Source of the DNA: Alphaproteobacteria bacterium
GTDB lineage: Bacteria; Pseudomonadota; Alphaproteobacteria; SMXS01
Direction: 5' to 3'
DNA length: 38,349 nucleotides
NCBI GenBank assembly: GCA_016124315.1
Contig: WGNW01000111.1
Coordinates: 1-38,349 of the forward strand
In this document: positions 29,569 to 38,349 of the stretch, piece after piece
How positions within the stretch are numbered: the first letter of the stretch is position 1
Layout of the letters: each line of letters begins with the position of its first letter
The notes under the pieces: model-generated
Seen by the model: the letters and a program-made list of their open reading frames with translations, nothing else
Told to the model about the DNA's origin: nothing
The model's database searches: none
Program-made: the position numbers and the translations under genes

Positions 29569-30273
29569 ATGGCGGGCAAGACACCAAGAATTGTGGACGG
29601 CGGGAGGGAGGTGGACGCCTTCCTGGACAAGCTGGCGGCCGCGCCCGTGGCGTCCCGGTCCGGCTTGCGCGGACGGCTGCTGTTCGCCCTCGACGCCACC
29701 ATGAGCCGCCAGCCCACCTGGGACCGGGCCTGCCACATCCAGGCCGACATGTTCCGCGAGGCCGACGCGGTGGGCGGCCTCGACATCAAGCTGGTGTTCT
29801 TCCGGGGCTACCGGGAGTGCAAGGCCAGCCCCTGGTATGCCGGCTCCGCGCCGCTGCTGAAGGCGATGACCGCGATCGCCTGCCAGGGCGGCTACACCCA
29901 GATCGAGCGCGTGTTGCGGCGGGCCGCGAAGGAAGCCGGGGATGGCGGCGTCAACGCCCTGGTCTATGTGGGCGACTGCTGCGAGGAGGAGATCGACGCG
30001 GTGTGCGCCGCGGCGGGCGACCTGGGCGTGCGCGGCGTGCCCGCCTTCCTGTTCCAGGAGGGGCGCGACCCCTACGCCGAGCGCGTGTTCCGCGAGGCGG
30101 CGCGGCTGACCGGCGGCGCCTGGTGCCGCTTCGACGAGGGCAGCGCCTCCCAGCTCCGCGACCTGCTGAGCGCGGTGGCCGTGTTCGCCGCGGGCGGTCG
30201 CAAGGCGCTCGCGGACTATGGCGAGCGCAAGGGCGGCGAGGCGCACCGGCTCGCGGGGCTGATCGGCCGCTGA
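29569..30273 (+). CDS. VWA-like domain protein
   Basis: A 234-residue protein with a von Willebrand factor A-like fold. The segment RLLFALDATMSRQPTWD has D42, T44 and S46, a variant (DxTxS) of the MIDAS metal site. A later strand ALVYVGDCCEEEIDAV and PAFLFQEGRDPYAERVFREA fit VWA beta strands and helices. No signal peptide. The C-terminal DYGERKGGEAHRLAGLIGR is charged. The ATG is 19 nt from the divergent panC ATG, so both promoters must overlap the coding ends or lie within the opposite gene. It is followed by a J-domain gene. Substrate or partner unknown. Confidence 0.75.
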   Translation: MAGKTPRIVDGGREVDAFLDKLAAAPVASRSGLRGRLLFALDATMSRQPTWDRACHIQADMFREADAVGGLDIKLVFFRGYRECKASPWYAGSAPLLKAMTAIACQGGYTQIERVLRRAAKEAGDGGVNALVYVGDCCEEEIDAVCAAAGDLGVRGVPAFLFQEGRDPYAERVFREAARLTGGAWCRFDEGSASQLRDLLSAVAVFAAGGRKALADYGERKGGEAHRLAGLIGR

Positions 30274-30334
30274 CCCGCCGGGCTTGCACGGCCCGGTTCC
30301 GCGCGGCACACTGCCGCAGGGCTGTCAGAACGCG

Positions 30335-31036
30335 GTGGTATCGGTGCCCTGGATATTCTTGGGGGCGATCCTCGTCGTCCTCCTGCTTCTTCTGGTGAAC
30401 TGGGCGGCACGTGCCGACGCGGCCTCCGTCAGGCGCGTGGCTCGGTACGTCGGCGCCTTCCTGCTGGCCGTCGGCGCCATCTTCTTTCTGACGAGGGGAT
30501 TGCTGGGGCCGGCCGGCGTTCTGGCGCTGGCATCGGCCGCCGTGGCCTCGCGCAAGCTGCTGCCGTTCCTGGGCGGCTCGTCGAAGTCCGCCGCCCAGCA
30601 GTCGCAGGTCGAGACTGCCTATCTGCGGGTCAGCCTCGATCACGACACGGGCGACGTCGCCGGAGAGGTGCTCGCCGGGCGCTATGCCGGGCGTCGCCTC
30701 GACGAGATGTCGCGGGACGAACTGGCTGCCCTCCAAGACGACCTGCGCACCGCCGACCCGGACGGCGCGCGGCTGCTCGACGCCTATCTGGCGCGGATGT
30801 TCGGCGGCGAGTGGCGGGAGGAGCAGGCCCAGCGCCCGTCCGGCGCCGCATCGTCCGGGGGCCCGATGTCCCGCGACGAGGCCTTCGAGGTGCTGGGGCT
30901 CAAGCCCGGCGCCACCATGACGGAGATCAAGGCGGCGCATCACCGGCTGATGAAGAAATTCCACCCGGACCAGGGCGGATCGACCTACTTCGCGTCCAGG
31001 ATCAACGAAGCCAAGGATCTGCTATTGAAATCATGA
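30335..31036 (+). CDS. Membrane-anchored J-domain protein
   Basis: A 233-residue DnaJ-type co-chaperone of Hsp70. Two hydrophobic segments open the protein (WIFLGAILVVLLLLLVNW and YVGAFLLAVGAIFFLTRG), a charged middle region has AYLRVSLDHDTGDVAGEVLA, and the C-terminal J domain (about 175-233) contains the HPD motif at 210-212 (KKFHPDQGG). A C-terminal J domain behind membrane helices resembles TIM14/Pam18-like proteins. Candidate starts are GTG at 30335 or 30344; neither has an ideal ribosome-binding site. A TTG further upstream is unlikely. It follows the VWA gene by 61 nt. Confidence 0.85.
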   Translation: MVSVPWIFLGAILVVLLLLLVNWAARADAASVRRVARYVGAFLLAVGAIFFLTRGLLGPAGVLALASAAVASRKLLPFLGGSSKSAAQQSQVETAYLRVSLDHDTGDVAGEVLAGRYAGRRLDEMSRDELAALQDDLRTADPDGARLLDAYLARMFGGEWREEQAQRPSGAASSGGPMSRDEAFEVLGLKPGATMTEIKAAHHRLMKKFHPDQGGSTYFASRINEAKDLLLKS

Positions 31037-31178
31037 CTCCTCCCGGAGGATGGTCCTGCTGCAATGCAACACGGTTTTGACATGATTGGAACCTACGGTC
31101 CCCGCACTGGTTTCGCCCTCGTCCCGCCCGGGGCGCGACATATCCCGCCACCACAACTCCCTGCCAAGAAAAGAGCTC
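31037..31178 (+). other. Intergenic region before galU
   Basis: This 142-nt stretch has no gene. It has a perfect 6-1-6 palindrome (31038-31050) just after the J-protein stop and a consensus -35-like TTGACA at 31077-31082, but no matching -10 at 15-19 nt. The galU promoter is therefore not identified. Confidence 0.4.
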
Positions 31179-32051
31179 ATGAACAGACAAGTCCGTAAAG
31201 CCGTGTTCCCCGTCGGAGGCATGGGGACCCGATTCCTCCCCGCCACCAAGGCCATGCCCAAGGAGATGCTGCCGGTCGTCGACAAGCCGTTGATCCAGTA
31301 CGCGGTGGAGGAGGCGCAGGCGGCGGGCATCGAGGAGTTCATCTTCGTGACCGGCCGAGGCAAGACGGCCATCGAGAACCATTTCGACCGCTCCACCGAG
31401 CTGGAGGCGCTGCTGGCGGAGAAGGACAAGGACGAGGCCCTCAACGAGCTGCTGGAATCCATGCCGAAGGCCGGGCAGGTCTGCTACACGCGGCAGATGG
31501 ACCCGCTCGGGCTCGGCCACGCGGTCTGGTGCGCCCGCAACCTGGTCGGCGACGAGCCCTTCGCCGTGCTGCTTGCCGACGACCTGGTGAAGGCCGAGAC
31601 CTCGTGCGTGAAGCAGATGGTCGACGCCTATGAGAGCGTCGGCGGCAACATGGTGGCGCTGATGGACGTGCCGCCCGACCACACCTCCCGCTACGGCATC
31701 ATCGCCCCCGGCGCGGTGCGGGGACGGCTCACCGAGGTGACCGGCCTGGTGGAGAAGCCGAAGCCGGCCGACGCCCCGTCGACCCAGGCGGTAGTCGGCC
31801 GCTACATCCTGCAGCCCGAGGTCTTCCGCCACCTGGCGGAGCAGCGGCGCGGCGCCGGCGGCGAGATCCAGCTCACCGACGCCATGGCGCAGATGATCGG
31901 CAGCGTGCCGTTCCACGGCTACCGCTTCGAGGGCATCCGCTTCGATTGCGGCGACAAGGTGGGCTTCCTGGAGGCCAACCTCGCCTACGCCCTGGAGCGC
32001 GACGACCTGCGCGACGGCGTCGTCTCCTTCATCAAGAAGCAGGGCCTCTGA
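31179..32051 (+). CDS. galU: UTP-glucose-1-phosphate uridylyltransferase
   Basis: Makes UDP-glucose from UTP and glucose 1-phosphate. The 290-residue product has the nucleotide-binding [20 protein letters not shown] near the N-terminus, [13 protein letters not shown], then [11 protein letters not shown] and ADDLV, the metal-binding Asp region. [11 protein letters not shown] and GEIQLTDAM follow, typical of GalU. The ATG at 31179 is supported by AAGAG upstream and by the family N-terminus. First gene of galU-ugd-pgm, which together convert hexose phosphates to UDP-glucose and UDP-glucuronate for surface glycans. Confidence 0.96.
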   Translation: MNRQVRKAVFPVGGMGTRFLPATKAMPKEMLPVVDKPLIQYAVEEAQAAGIEEFIFVTGRGKTAIENHFDRSTELEALLAEKDKDEALNELLESMPKAGQVCYTRQMDPLGLGHAVWCARNLVGDEPFAVLLADDLVKAETSCVKQMVDAYESVGGNMVALMDVPPDHTSRYGIIAPGAVRGRLTEVTGLVEKPKPADAPSTQAVVGRYILQPEVFRHLAEQRRGAGGEIQLTDAMAQMIGSVPFHGYRFEGIRFDCGDKVGFLEANLAYALERDDLRDGVVSFIKKQGL

Positions 32052-32069
32052 TCCGACGGAGCGGTACTC

Positions 32070-33395
32070 ATGCAGATAACCATGATCGGGAGCGGCTACG
32101 TCGGGCTGGTGTCCGGCGCCTGTTTCTCGGAGTTCGGTCATACCGTGGTGTGCGTCGACAAGGATCCGGCCAAGATCGAGGCCCTGGAAGCGGGCCGCAT
32201 GCCCATCTACGAACCGGGACTCGACGCGCTGGTCGCCCGCAACGTCGAGGCCGGGCGCCTGCGCTTCACCACCGACCTGCCCTCGGCCGTGCCGGGCTCG
32301 GACGCGGTGTTCATCGCCGTGGGTACGCCGTCGCGGCGCGGCGACGGCCATGCGGACCTGACCTATGTGTTCGCCGCCGCACGCGAGGTGGCGGACGTCC
32401 TGCAAGGCTATGCGCTGGTCGTCACCAAGTCGACGGTGCCGGTGGGCACCGGCACCAGGGTGCGCGAGATCGTCGGGAGCCGGCTGAAGGAGATCGGCTC
32501 CGACGCCCGCTTCGACGTCGCCTCCAATCCGGAGTTCCTGCGCGAGGGCTCGGCCATCGACGACTTCATGCGGCCCAACAGGGTGGTCGTCGGCGCCGAG
32601 ACCGAAGAGGCTCGCACCGTCATGCACCGCCTCTACCGGCCGCTGTCCCTGCGCGAGACGCCGATGCTGGTCACTTCGATCGAGACCGCCGAGCTGATCA
32701 AGTACGCGGCCAACGCCTTCCTCGCCACCAAGATCACCTTCATCAACGAGATGGCCGATCTGTGCGAGCAGGCCGGCGCCGACGTGCAGGACCTGGCGCG
32801 GGGCATCGGCCTCGACCAGCGGATCGGCCCGAAGTTCCTCCATCCCGGCCCGGGCTACGGCGGCAGCTGCTTCCCCAAGGACACGCGGGCGCTGCTGGCC
32901 ACCGCAGACCAGTACCGGGTCAAGCTCGGGATCGTCGGCGCCGCGGCGACCGCCAACGAGCAGCGCAAGCACGCCATGGCCGAGCGCATCGTCGCCGCCT
33001 GCGGCGGCAGCGTAGTGGGCAAGACCGTGGCGGTCCTCGGCCTCACCTTCAAGCCCAACACCGACGACATGCGCGAGAGCCCCAGCCTGGACATCATTCC
33101 AGCGCTGCAGCGCGCCGGCGCGACCATCCGCGCCTACGATCCCCAAGGCATGGCCGAGGCCGCCAGGCTGTTGAACGACGTGACCTTCTGCGGCGACGCC
33201 TACGACGCCATGGACGGCGCCGACGCGGTGGCCATCGTCACCGAGTGGAACCAGTTCCGTGCGCTCGACCTGGAACGGGCCAAGGGCCTGCTGCGCACGC
33301 CAGTGATGGTCGACCTGCGCAACATCTACCGGCCGGAGGAACTGGACGGCTCCGGCTTCACCTACCACTCCATCGGACGGGGGCACCTGAAATGA
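32070..33395 (+). CDS. ugd: UDP-glucose 6-dehydrogenase
   Basis: Oxidises UDP-glucose to UDP-glucuronate with two NAD+. The 441-residue product has the Rossmann motif [14 protein letters not shown] at residues 6-19, [11 protein letters not shown] at 118-128, [13 protein letters not shown], the central-helix [17 protein letters not shown] and the catalytic C267 in [28 protein letters not shown] marks the C-terminal UDP domain. It begins 18 nt after galU, and its TGA overlaps the ATG of the mutase gene. Confidence 0.96.
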   Translation: MQITMIGSGYVGLVSGACFSEFGHTVVCVDKDPAKIEALEAGRMPIYEPGLDALVARNVEAGRLRFTTDLPSAVPGSDAVFIAVGTPSRRGDGHADLTYVFAAAREVADVLQGYALVVTKSTVPVGTGTRVREIVGSRLKEIGSDARFDVASNPEFLREGSAIDDFMRPNRVVVGAETEEARTVMHRLYRPLSLRETPMLVTSIETAELIKYAANAFLATKITFINEMADLCEQAGADVQDLARGIGLDQRIGPKFLHPGPGYGGSCFPKDTRALLATADQYRVKLGIVGAAATANEQRKHAMAERIVAACGGSVVGKTVAVLGLTFKPNTDDMRESPSLDIIPALQRAGATIRAYDPQGMAEAARLLNDVTFCGDAYDAMDGADAVAIVTEWNQFRALDLERAKGLLRTPVMVDLRNIYRPEELDGSGFTYHSIGRGHLK

Positions 33396-34771
33396 CCGCG
33401 CACAAGTTCCATTCCACCGTGCTGCGCGAATACGACGTCCGCGGCGTCGTCGGCAAGACGCTGTCGGAGGACGACGCCCGCGCCGTGGGCCGGGGCTTCG
33501 GCACCATGGTCCGGCGCGCCGGCGGCACGACGGTCTGCGTCGGTTACGACGGCCGGCTCAGCTCGCCGTCGCTGGAGGCGGCCCTCGCCGACGGCCTGGC
33601 GTCGTGCGGCCTGAAGGTCAGGCGGATCGGCCTGGGGCCCACGCCGATGCTGTACTTCTCGGTCCACCACCACGACGCCGATGGCGGCGTCATGGTGACG
33701 GGCTCCCACAACCCTCCCGACTACAACGGCTTCAAGATGATGATCGGCAAGAAGCCGTTCTTCGGCGAGCAGATCCAGCAGCTCGGCCGCATCGCCGCCG
33801 CCGGCGACTTCGCCGAGGGCAAGGGCGAGGTGGCCGACGCGCCGGTGTTCGACGCCTATCTCGACCGCCTGCTCAGGGACTACACCGGCCCGGCCATCAA
33901 CGCGGCGTGGGACACGGGCAACGGCGCCGCCGGCCCCGTGGTGAAGGCGCTGGTCGCCCGGCTGCCCGGTCGGCACGTGGTGCTCAACGACACGGTCGAC
34001 GGCACCTTCCCCAACCACCATCCCGATCCCACAGACCCGGAGACCCTGCACCAGCTCCGCGCCGCCACCCTCGACAACGGGCTCGACCTCGGGCTGGGCT
34101 TCGACGGCGACGGCGACCGCATCGGCGCGCTCGACGGCGCCGGCAACATCGTCTGGGGCGACCAGCTGCTGGCGCTGCTGGCGCGCGACGTGCTGCGCGA
34201 CCGGCCGGGCGCCACCATCGTCGCGGACGTCAAGTCGAGCCAGGTGCTGTTCGACGACGTCGCGGCGCATGGCGGCAAGCCGCTGATGTGGCGCACCGGC
34301 CATTCCCTCATCAAGCAGAAGATGGCCGAGACCGGCGCGCCGCTGGCAGGGGAGATGAGCGGCCACATCTTCTTCGCCCATCGCTGGTACGGCTTCGACG
34401 ACGCGATCTATGCGGCGCTGCGGCTGCTGGAGGCGATCGGCCGGTCGGGGGAGAGCCTGGAGACGCTCCGCGCCGGGCTGCCGCAGATGATGAACACGCC
34501 GGAACTGCGCTTTCCCTGCGATGAGACGCGCAAGTTCGCCGTGCCCGGCGAAATCCGCCAGCGCCTCGCCGACACCGGCGTCGCGGTCAACGACATCGAC
34601 GGCGTGCGGGTGACCAACGACGACGGCTGGTGGCTGCTGCGCGCCTCCAACACCCAGGACGTCCTGGTGGCGCGGTGCGAGTCGGCCTCCGAGGAGGGGC
34701 TGACGCGTCTCAAGGAATCCCTGGTGGCCCAGCTCCGCCAGAGCGGGGTCGCGCCGCCCGCCTCCCTCTAG
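33392..34771 (+). CDS. Phosphomannomutase/phosphoglucomutase
   Basis: Interconverts hexose 6-phosphate and 1-phosphate, supplying glucose 1-phosphate to GalU. The 459-residue product is of the AlgC/ManB type. The N-terminus has [14 protein letters not shown]. The phosphoserine is S105 in [14 protein letters not shown], and the Mg2+ loop is FDGDGDRIG at about 236-244. The sugar-specificity loop GEMSGHIFF suggests dual glucose/mannose use. The C-terminal phosphate-binding segment is [14 protein letters not shown]. The ATG overlaps the ugd stop (ATGA). AlgC-like bifunctionality is inferred. Confidence 0.93.
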   Translation: MTAHKFHSTVLREYDVRGVVGKTLSEDDARAVGRGFGTMVRRAGGTTVCVGYDGRLSSPSLEAALADGLASCGLKVRRIGLGPTPMLYFSVHHHDADGGVMVTGSHNPPDYNGFKMMIGKKPFFGEQIQQLGRIAAAGDFAEGKGEVADAPVFDAYLDRLLRDYTGPAINAAWDTGNGAAGPVVKALVARLPGRHVVLNDTVDGTFPNHHPDPTDPETLHQLRAATLDNGLDLGLGFDGDGDRIGALDGAGNIVWGDQLLALLARDVLRDRPGATIVADVKSSQVLFDDVAAHGGKPLMWRTGHSLIKQKMAETGAPLAGEMSGHIFFAHRWYGFDDAIYAALRLLEAIGRSGESLETLRAGLPQMMNTPELRFPCDETRKFAVPGEIRQRLADTGVAVNDIDGVRVTNDDGWWLLRASNTQDVLVARCESASEEGLTRLKESLVAQLRQSGVAPPASL

Positions 34772-34793
34772 GCCGTTCTGCCGGATGGTGTTT

Positions 34794-34822
34794 CCCGCCG
34801 CGGTGCCGTCCGGGGCGGCGGG
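34794..34822 (+). terminator. Possible hairpin terminator after the mutase gene
   Basis: CCCGCCGC (34794-34801) pairs with GCGGCGGG (34815-34822) around a 13-nt loop, 22 nt after the stop. No T-run follows, so it may need Rho or be only an mRNA 3' end. Confidence 0.4.
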
Positions 34823-34861
34823 TTGCCGCATGGCGCACTGCGTGTTCGATACCCAGCACCG

Positions 34862-34997
34862 TGCAATTGCATCAGGAATGTAACCGATTGAACTAAAACG
34901 ACTAACATGTCTATGCGGCCGATTTTTGCTGCACCGCACAAAAATTTCCTTGACGGTCTCCGGGGCCATTCCCATACTACAGTTACGCTGCGCTGCA
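34862..34997 (+). promoter_or_regulatory. TGC/GCA dyads around the phasin promoter
   Basis: Three inverted repeats of TGC and GCA occur here: TGCAATTGCA (34862-34871, N4), TGCACCGCA (34930-34938, N3) and TGCGCTGCA (34989-34997, N3). The last two flank the promoter. They resemble the TGC-rich dyads reported for the PHA regulator PhaR in alphaproteobacteria. Confidence 0.5.
34950..34978 (+). promoter_or_regulatory. Promoter of the phasin gene
   Basis: TTGACG (34950-34955) and CATACT (34973-34978) are 17 nt apart, in an AT-richer region 84 nt before the ATG. Transcription should start near 34985, giving a leader of about 78 nt. Confidence 0.65.
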
Positions 34998-35062
34998 AAA
35001 ACCCGTCTCCCCAGTGATTCCTGCGGCGTCGCGTGCATCTTGGTTACGGAATGAGGATTGGA

Positions 35063-35887
35063 ATGGCCACTTCCCGTACGAGCAAGCCCAAGCCCCGGGC
35101 GAAGACGACGAAGGCGGCGGCAGCTCCCGAGGCGGTCGCGGATGCGGCGCCGAAGGCACCCGTGCGCAAGCCCCGGGCGAAGGCGGCGACGCCGGCAGCG
35201 GCCGTGAAGGCGGCAACTGAGACGGCGACCAAGACCGCCGTCAAGGCGGCCGCCGACCTGGAAGAAGCGGTGGCGAAGGCGGCTCCCGGCGCCGAAGCCA
35301 GCGTCGAGTCGATCGCCGAGGCGGTCGAGGAGACCACGGCCACCGCCGAGGCGGAGGCCGTCAAGACGGCCGTCGCCATGGAACAGGAACTGCAGGCGGT
35401 CGAGAAGACGGTGGAAGAGGCGGCGAAGGCCAGCCAGAAAGCCGTCTCCGGGGCCGTCAAGGCCGGCGCGGAAACCCTTACCAAGAACGTCGAGCAGGCG
35501 TTCGCCACCAGCAAGGAAAGATACGAGACCGTCATGCAGAGCTTCAGCGACATCTCCGCCGCAGGGCGGGAAAACATGGATGCCTTCGTCAGCGCGGGCA
35601 CCGTTTGGGCCAAGGGCATCGAGGCCGTCAACGCCGAGATCGCCACCATCTCCAAGCGCAACCTGGACGACAGCATCGCCGCCATGAAGGCGTTGGCCGC
35701 CGCCAAGACCGCCAAGGAGTATTTCGAGCTCCAGTCGGACCTGGCGAAGACCTCCTGGGACCACATCGTCGCCGACTCCACCAAGATCGGCGAGATGCTG
35801 GGCGAGTATTCCAAGGACGCCATGGCGCCGATCCAGAGCCGGCTATCGGCGGCGATGGAAAAGCTTTCAAAGCCCCTGACGCTCTAG
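35063..35887 (+). CDS. Phasin (PHA granule-associated protein)
   Basis: A 274-residue phasin of the Phasin_2 type, which coats polyhydroxyalkanoate granules. Residues 1-60 are Lys/Ala/Pro-rich with two KPRAK-like repeats, like a histone-type tail. Residues 60-140 are an Ala/Glu/Lys-rich helical stretch likely to form a coiled coil. The phasin core (about 150-260) contains SAGTVWAKGIEAVNAEI, AKTAKEYFELQSDLAKTSWD and ending helices. The ATG at 35063 is chosen because GAGGA at 35053-35057 precedes it; a GTG (35033) and an ATG (35051) upstream are weaker. It is a single-gene unit with its own promoter and a strong terminator. Confidence 0.88.
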   Translation: MATSRTSKPKPRAKTTKAAAAPEAVADAAPKAPVRKPRAKAATPAAAVKAATETATKTAVKAAADLEEAVAKAAPGAEASVESIAEAVEETTATAEAEAVKTAVAMEQELQAVEKTVEEAAKASQKAVSGAVKAGAETLTKNVEQAFATSKERYETVMQSFSDISAAGRENMDAFVSAGTVWAKGIEAVNAEIATISKRNLDDSIAAMKALAAAKTAKEYFELQSDLAKTSWDHIVADSTKIGEMLGEYSKDAMAPIQSRLSAAMEKLSKPLTL

Positions 35888-35911
35888 AGCGACGGAGCGA
35901 GAGGATGAGCG

Positions 35912-35947
35912 AAAGGCCCGGTGCACAGACTGTACCGGGCCTTTTTA
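35912..35947 (+). terminator. Intrinsic terminator of the phasin gene
   Basis: AAAGGCCCGGT (35912-35922) pairs with ACCGGGCCTTT (35934-35944), 11-nt loop, running into a T-tract (35942-35946). It isolates the phasin unit from clpS. Confidence 0.92.
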
Positions 35948-35986
35948 GTTGGAGGAGGCCGCCCGGAAACCCGACGAAAATCGTCT

Positions 35987-36019
35987 TTGAAACCGACCGG
36001 AAATCCCTATTTAATAGGG
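35987..36019 (+). promoter_or_regulatory. clpS promoter with embedded palindrome
   Basis: TTGAAA at 35987-35992 is followed, 17 nt on, by TTTAAT (36010-36015), a sigma-70 option, or, 13 nt on, by CCTATTT (36006-36012), which fits the alphaproteobacterial heat-shock (RpoH) -10. A perfect 15-nt palindrome (7-1-7, 36005-36019, CCCTATT-T-AATAGGG) covers the -10. Confidence 0.55.
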
Positions 36020-36085
36020 CCGTCAGCCGCTGCGTGCAGCAGCCCCGACACAGGCGCGGCGGCAAATCGAGCGGAAACGGTCTGT

Positions 36086-36412
36086 ATGAGCAACGAGAAC
36101 GAAGGCGGGAGTGGGGGCACCGGCACGGGTGTGGCCACCAAGGCCAAACCCAAGACCAAAAAGCCGTCACTCTACAAGGTGCTGCTTCTGAACGACGACT
36201 ACACCCCGATGGAATTCGTGGTGCATGTCCTGGAGCGCTTTTTCAATAAGAATCGCGAAGAAGCGACCCATATCATGCTCATGGTCCATCAGAAGGGAAT
36301 CGGCGTCTGCGGCGTCTATACGTTCGAAGTTGCTGAAACCAAGGTGACCCAGGTCATCGATTACGCACGGCGGCATGAACATCCGCTGCAGTGCACACTC
36401 GAGAAAGAGTAG
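36086..36412 (+). CDS. clpS: ATP-dependent Clp protease adaptor ClpS
   Basis: N-end-rule adaptor that binds proteins with N-terminal Phe, Leu, Trp or Tyr and delivers them to ClpAP. The product has 108 residues. A Gly/Lys-rich flexible tail ([15 protein letters not shown], then KAKPKTKKP) is followed by the core [30 protein letters not shown] carries the substrate-pocket Asn-Asp, [19 protein letters not shown] the His, and the protein ends [14 protein letters not shown]. clpA starts 14 nt after the stop, the usual arrangement. Confidence 0.97.
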   Translation: MSNENEGGSGGTGTGVATKAKPKTKKPSLYKVLLLNDDYTPMEFVVHVLERFFNKNREEATHIMLMVHQKGIGVCGVYTFEVAETKVTQVIDYARRHEHPLQCTLEKE

Positions 36413-36426
36413 AAGAGGAACAGATC

Positions 36427-38349
<1,923 letters not shown>

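Noticed and set aside
31077-31082. Consensus TTGACA before galU as a promoter
   Set aside because: No AT-rich -10 lies 15-19 nt downstream; the sequence there is CCCCGC. It may be chance.
31002-35764. Two minus-strand open frames of about 800 codons opposite galU, ugd, the mutase and phasin
   Set aside because: Both are antisense shadows crossing several intergenic regions and genes; the sense genes have clear catalytic motifs.

Overview
The window is GC-rich chromosomal DNA (about two thirds G+C by eye) from an alphaproteobacterium, probably of Rhodospirillales type. Evidence for this: the ribosomal operon has no rpsD between rpsK and rpoA; there is an ATP12-type F1-ATPase assembly chaperone (found in mitochondria and alphaproteobacteria), a DUF1489 protein, a phasin, a propionyl-CoA carboxylase, and a J-domain protein of the alphaproteobacterial membrane-anchored type. 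Nearly the whole window is coding. No insertion sequence, prophage, integrase, CRISPR array or rRNA operon was found.

Layout. 1-9850 is the end of the S10 operon (rpsC 3' end, rplP, rpmC, rpsQ), the full spc operon (rplN to secY and adk) and the alpha operon (rpsM, rpsK, rpoA, rplQ), closed by an intrinsic terminator. A near-consensus promoter overlaps the adk stop codon. 9980-16390 is a DegP/HtrA protease followed by six genes joined by 1-8 nt overlaps: rarA, an unrecognised RNase H-like protein, crcB, rluC, a HAD phosphatase and the ATP12 chaperone. 16560-20369 is pccB-pccA-acyP (propionyl-CoA carboxylation plus acylphosphatase). 20378-23954 lies on the minus strand: a Wzx-like flippase, a family-2 glycosyltransferase, lipB and a SnoaL/NTF2-fold protein. 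24183-28693 holds a siroheme-synthase-type dehydrogenase, cysH, tRNA-Leu(GAG), mgtE, a thiolase and a DUF1489 protein. 28701-31036 holds panC (minus) diverging from a VWA-like gene and a J-domain gene. 31179-34771 is galU-ugd-pgm, which makes UDP-glucose and UDP-glucuronate. 35063-35887 is a phasin with its own promoter and terminator. 36086-38349 is clpS-clpA, with clpA cut by the window end.

The genes are mostly housekeeping: translation and secretion, protein quality control (DegP, ClpSA, ATP12, J-protein), propionyl-CoA/acetoacetyl-CoA/PHA metabolism (Pcc, thiolase, phasin), sulfate assimilation, lipoate and pantothenate synthesis, and envelope sugar precursors. I found no convincing new multi-gene system. 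The most interesting signals are regulatory or structural: TGC-N3-GCA dyads around the phasin promoter, a palindrome inside the clpS promoter, a tRNA-terminator-hairpin arrangement in front of mgtE, and perfect inverted repeats that span both stop codons at two convergent gene junctions. The RNase H-like gene and the VWA/J-protein pair are the least characterised proteins.
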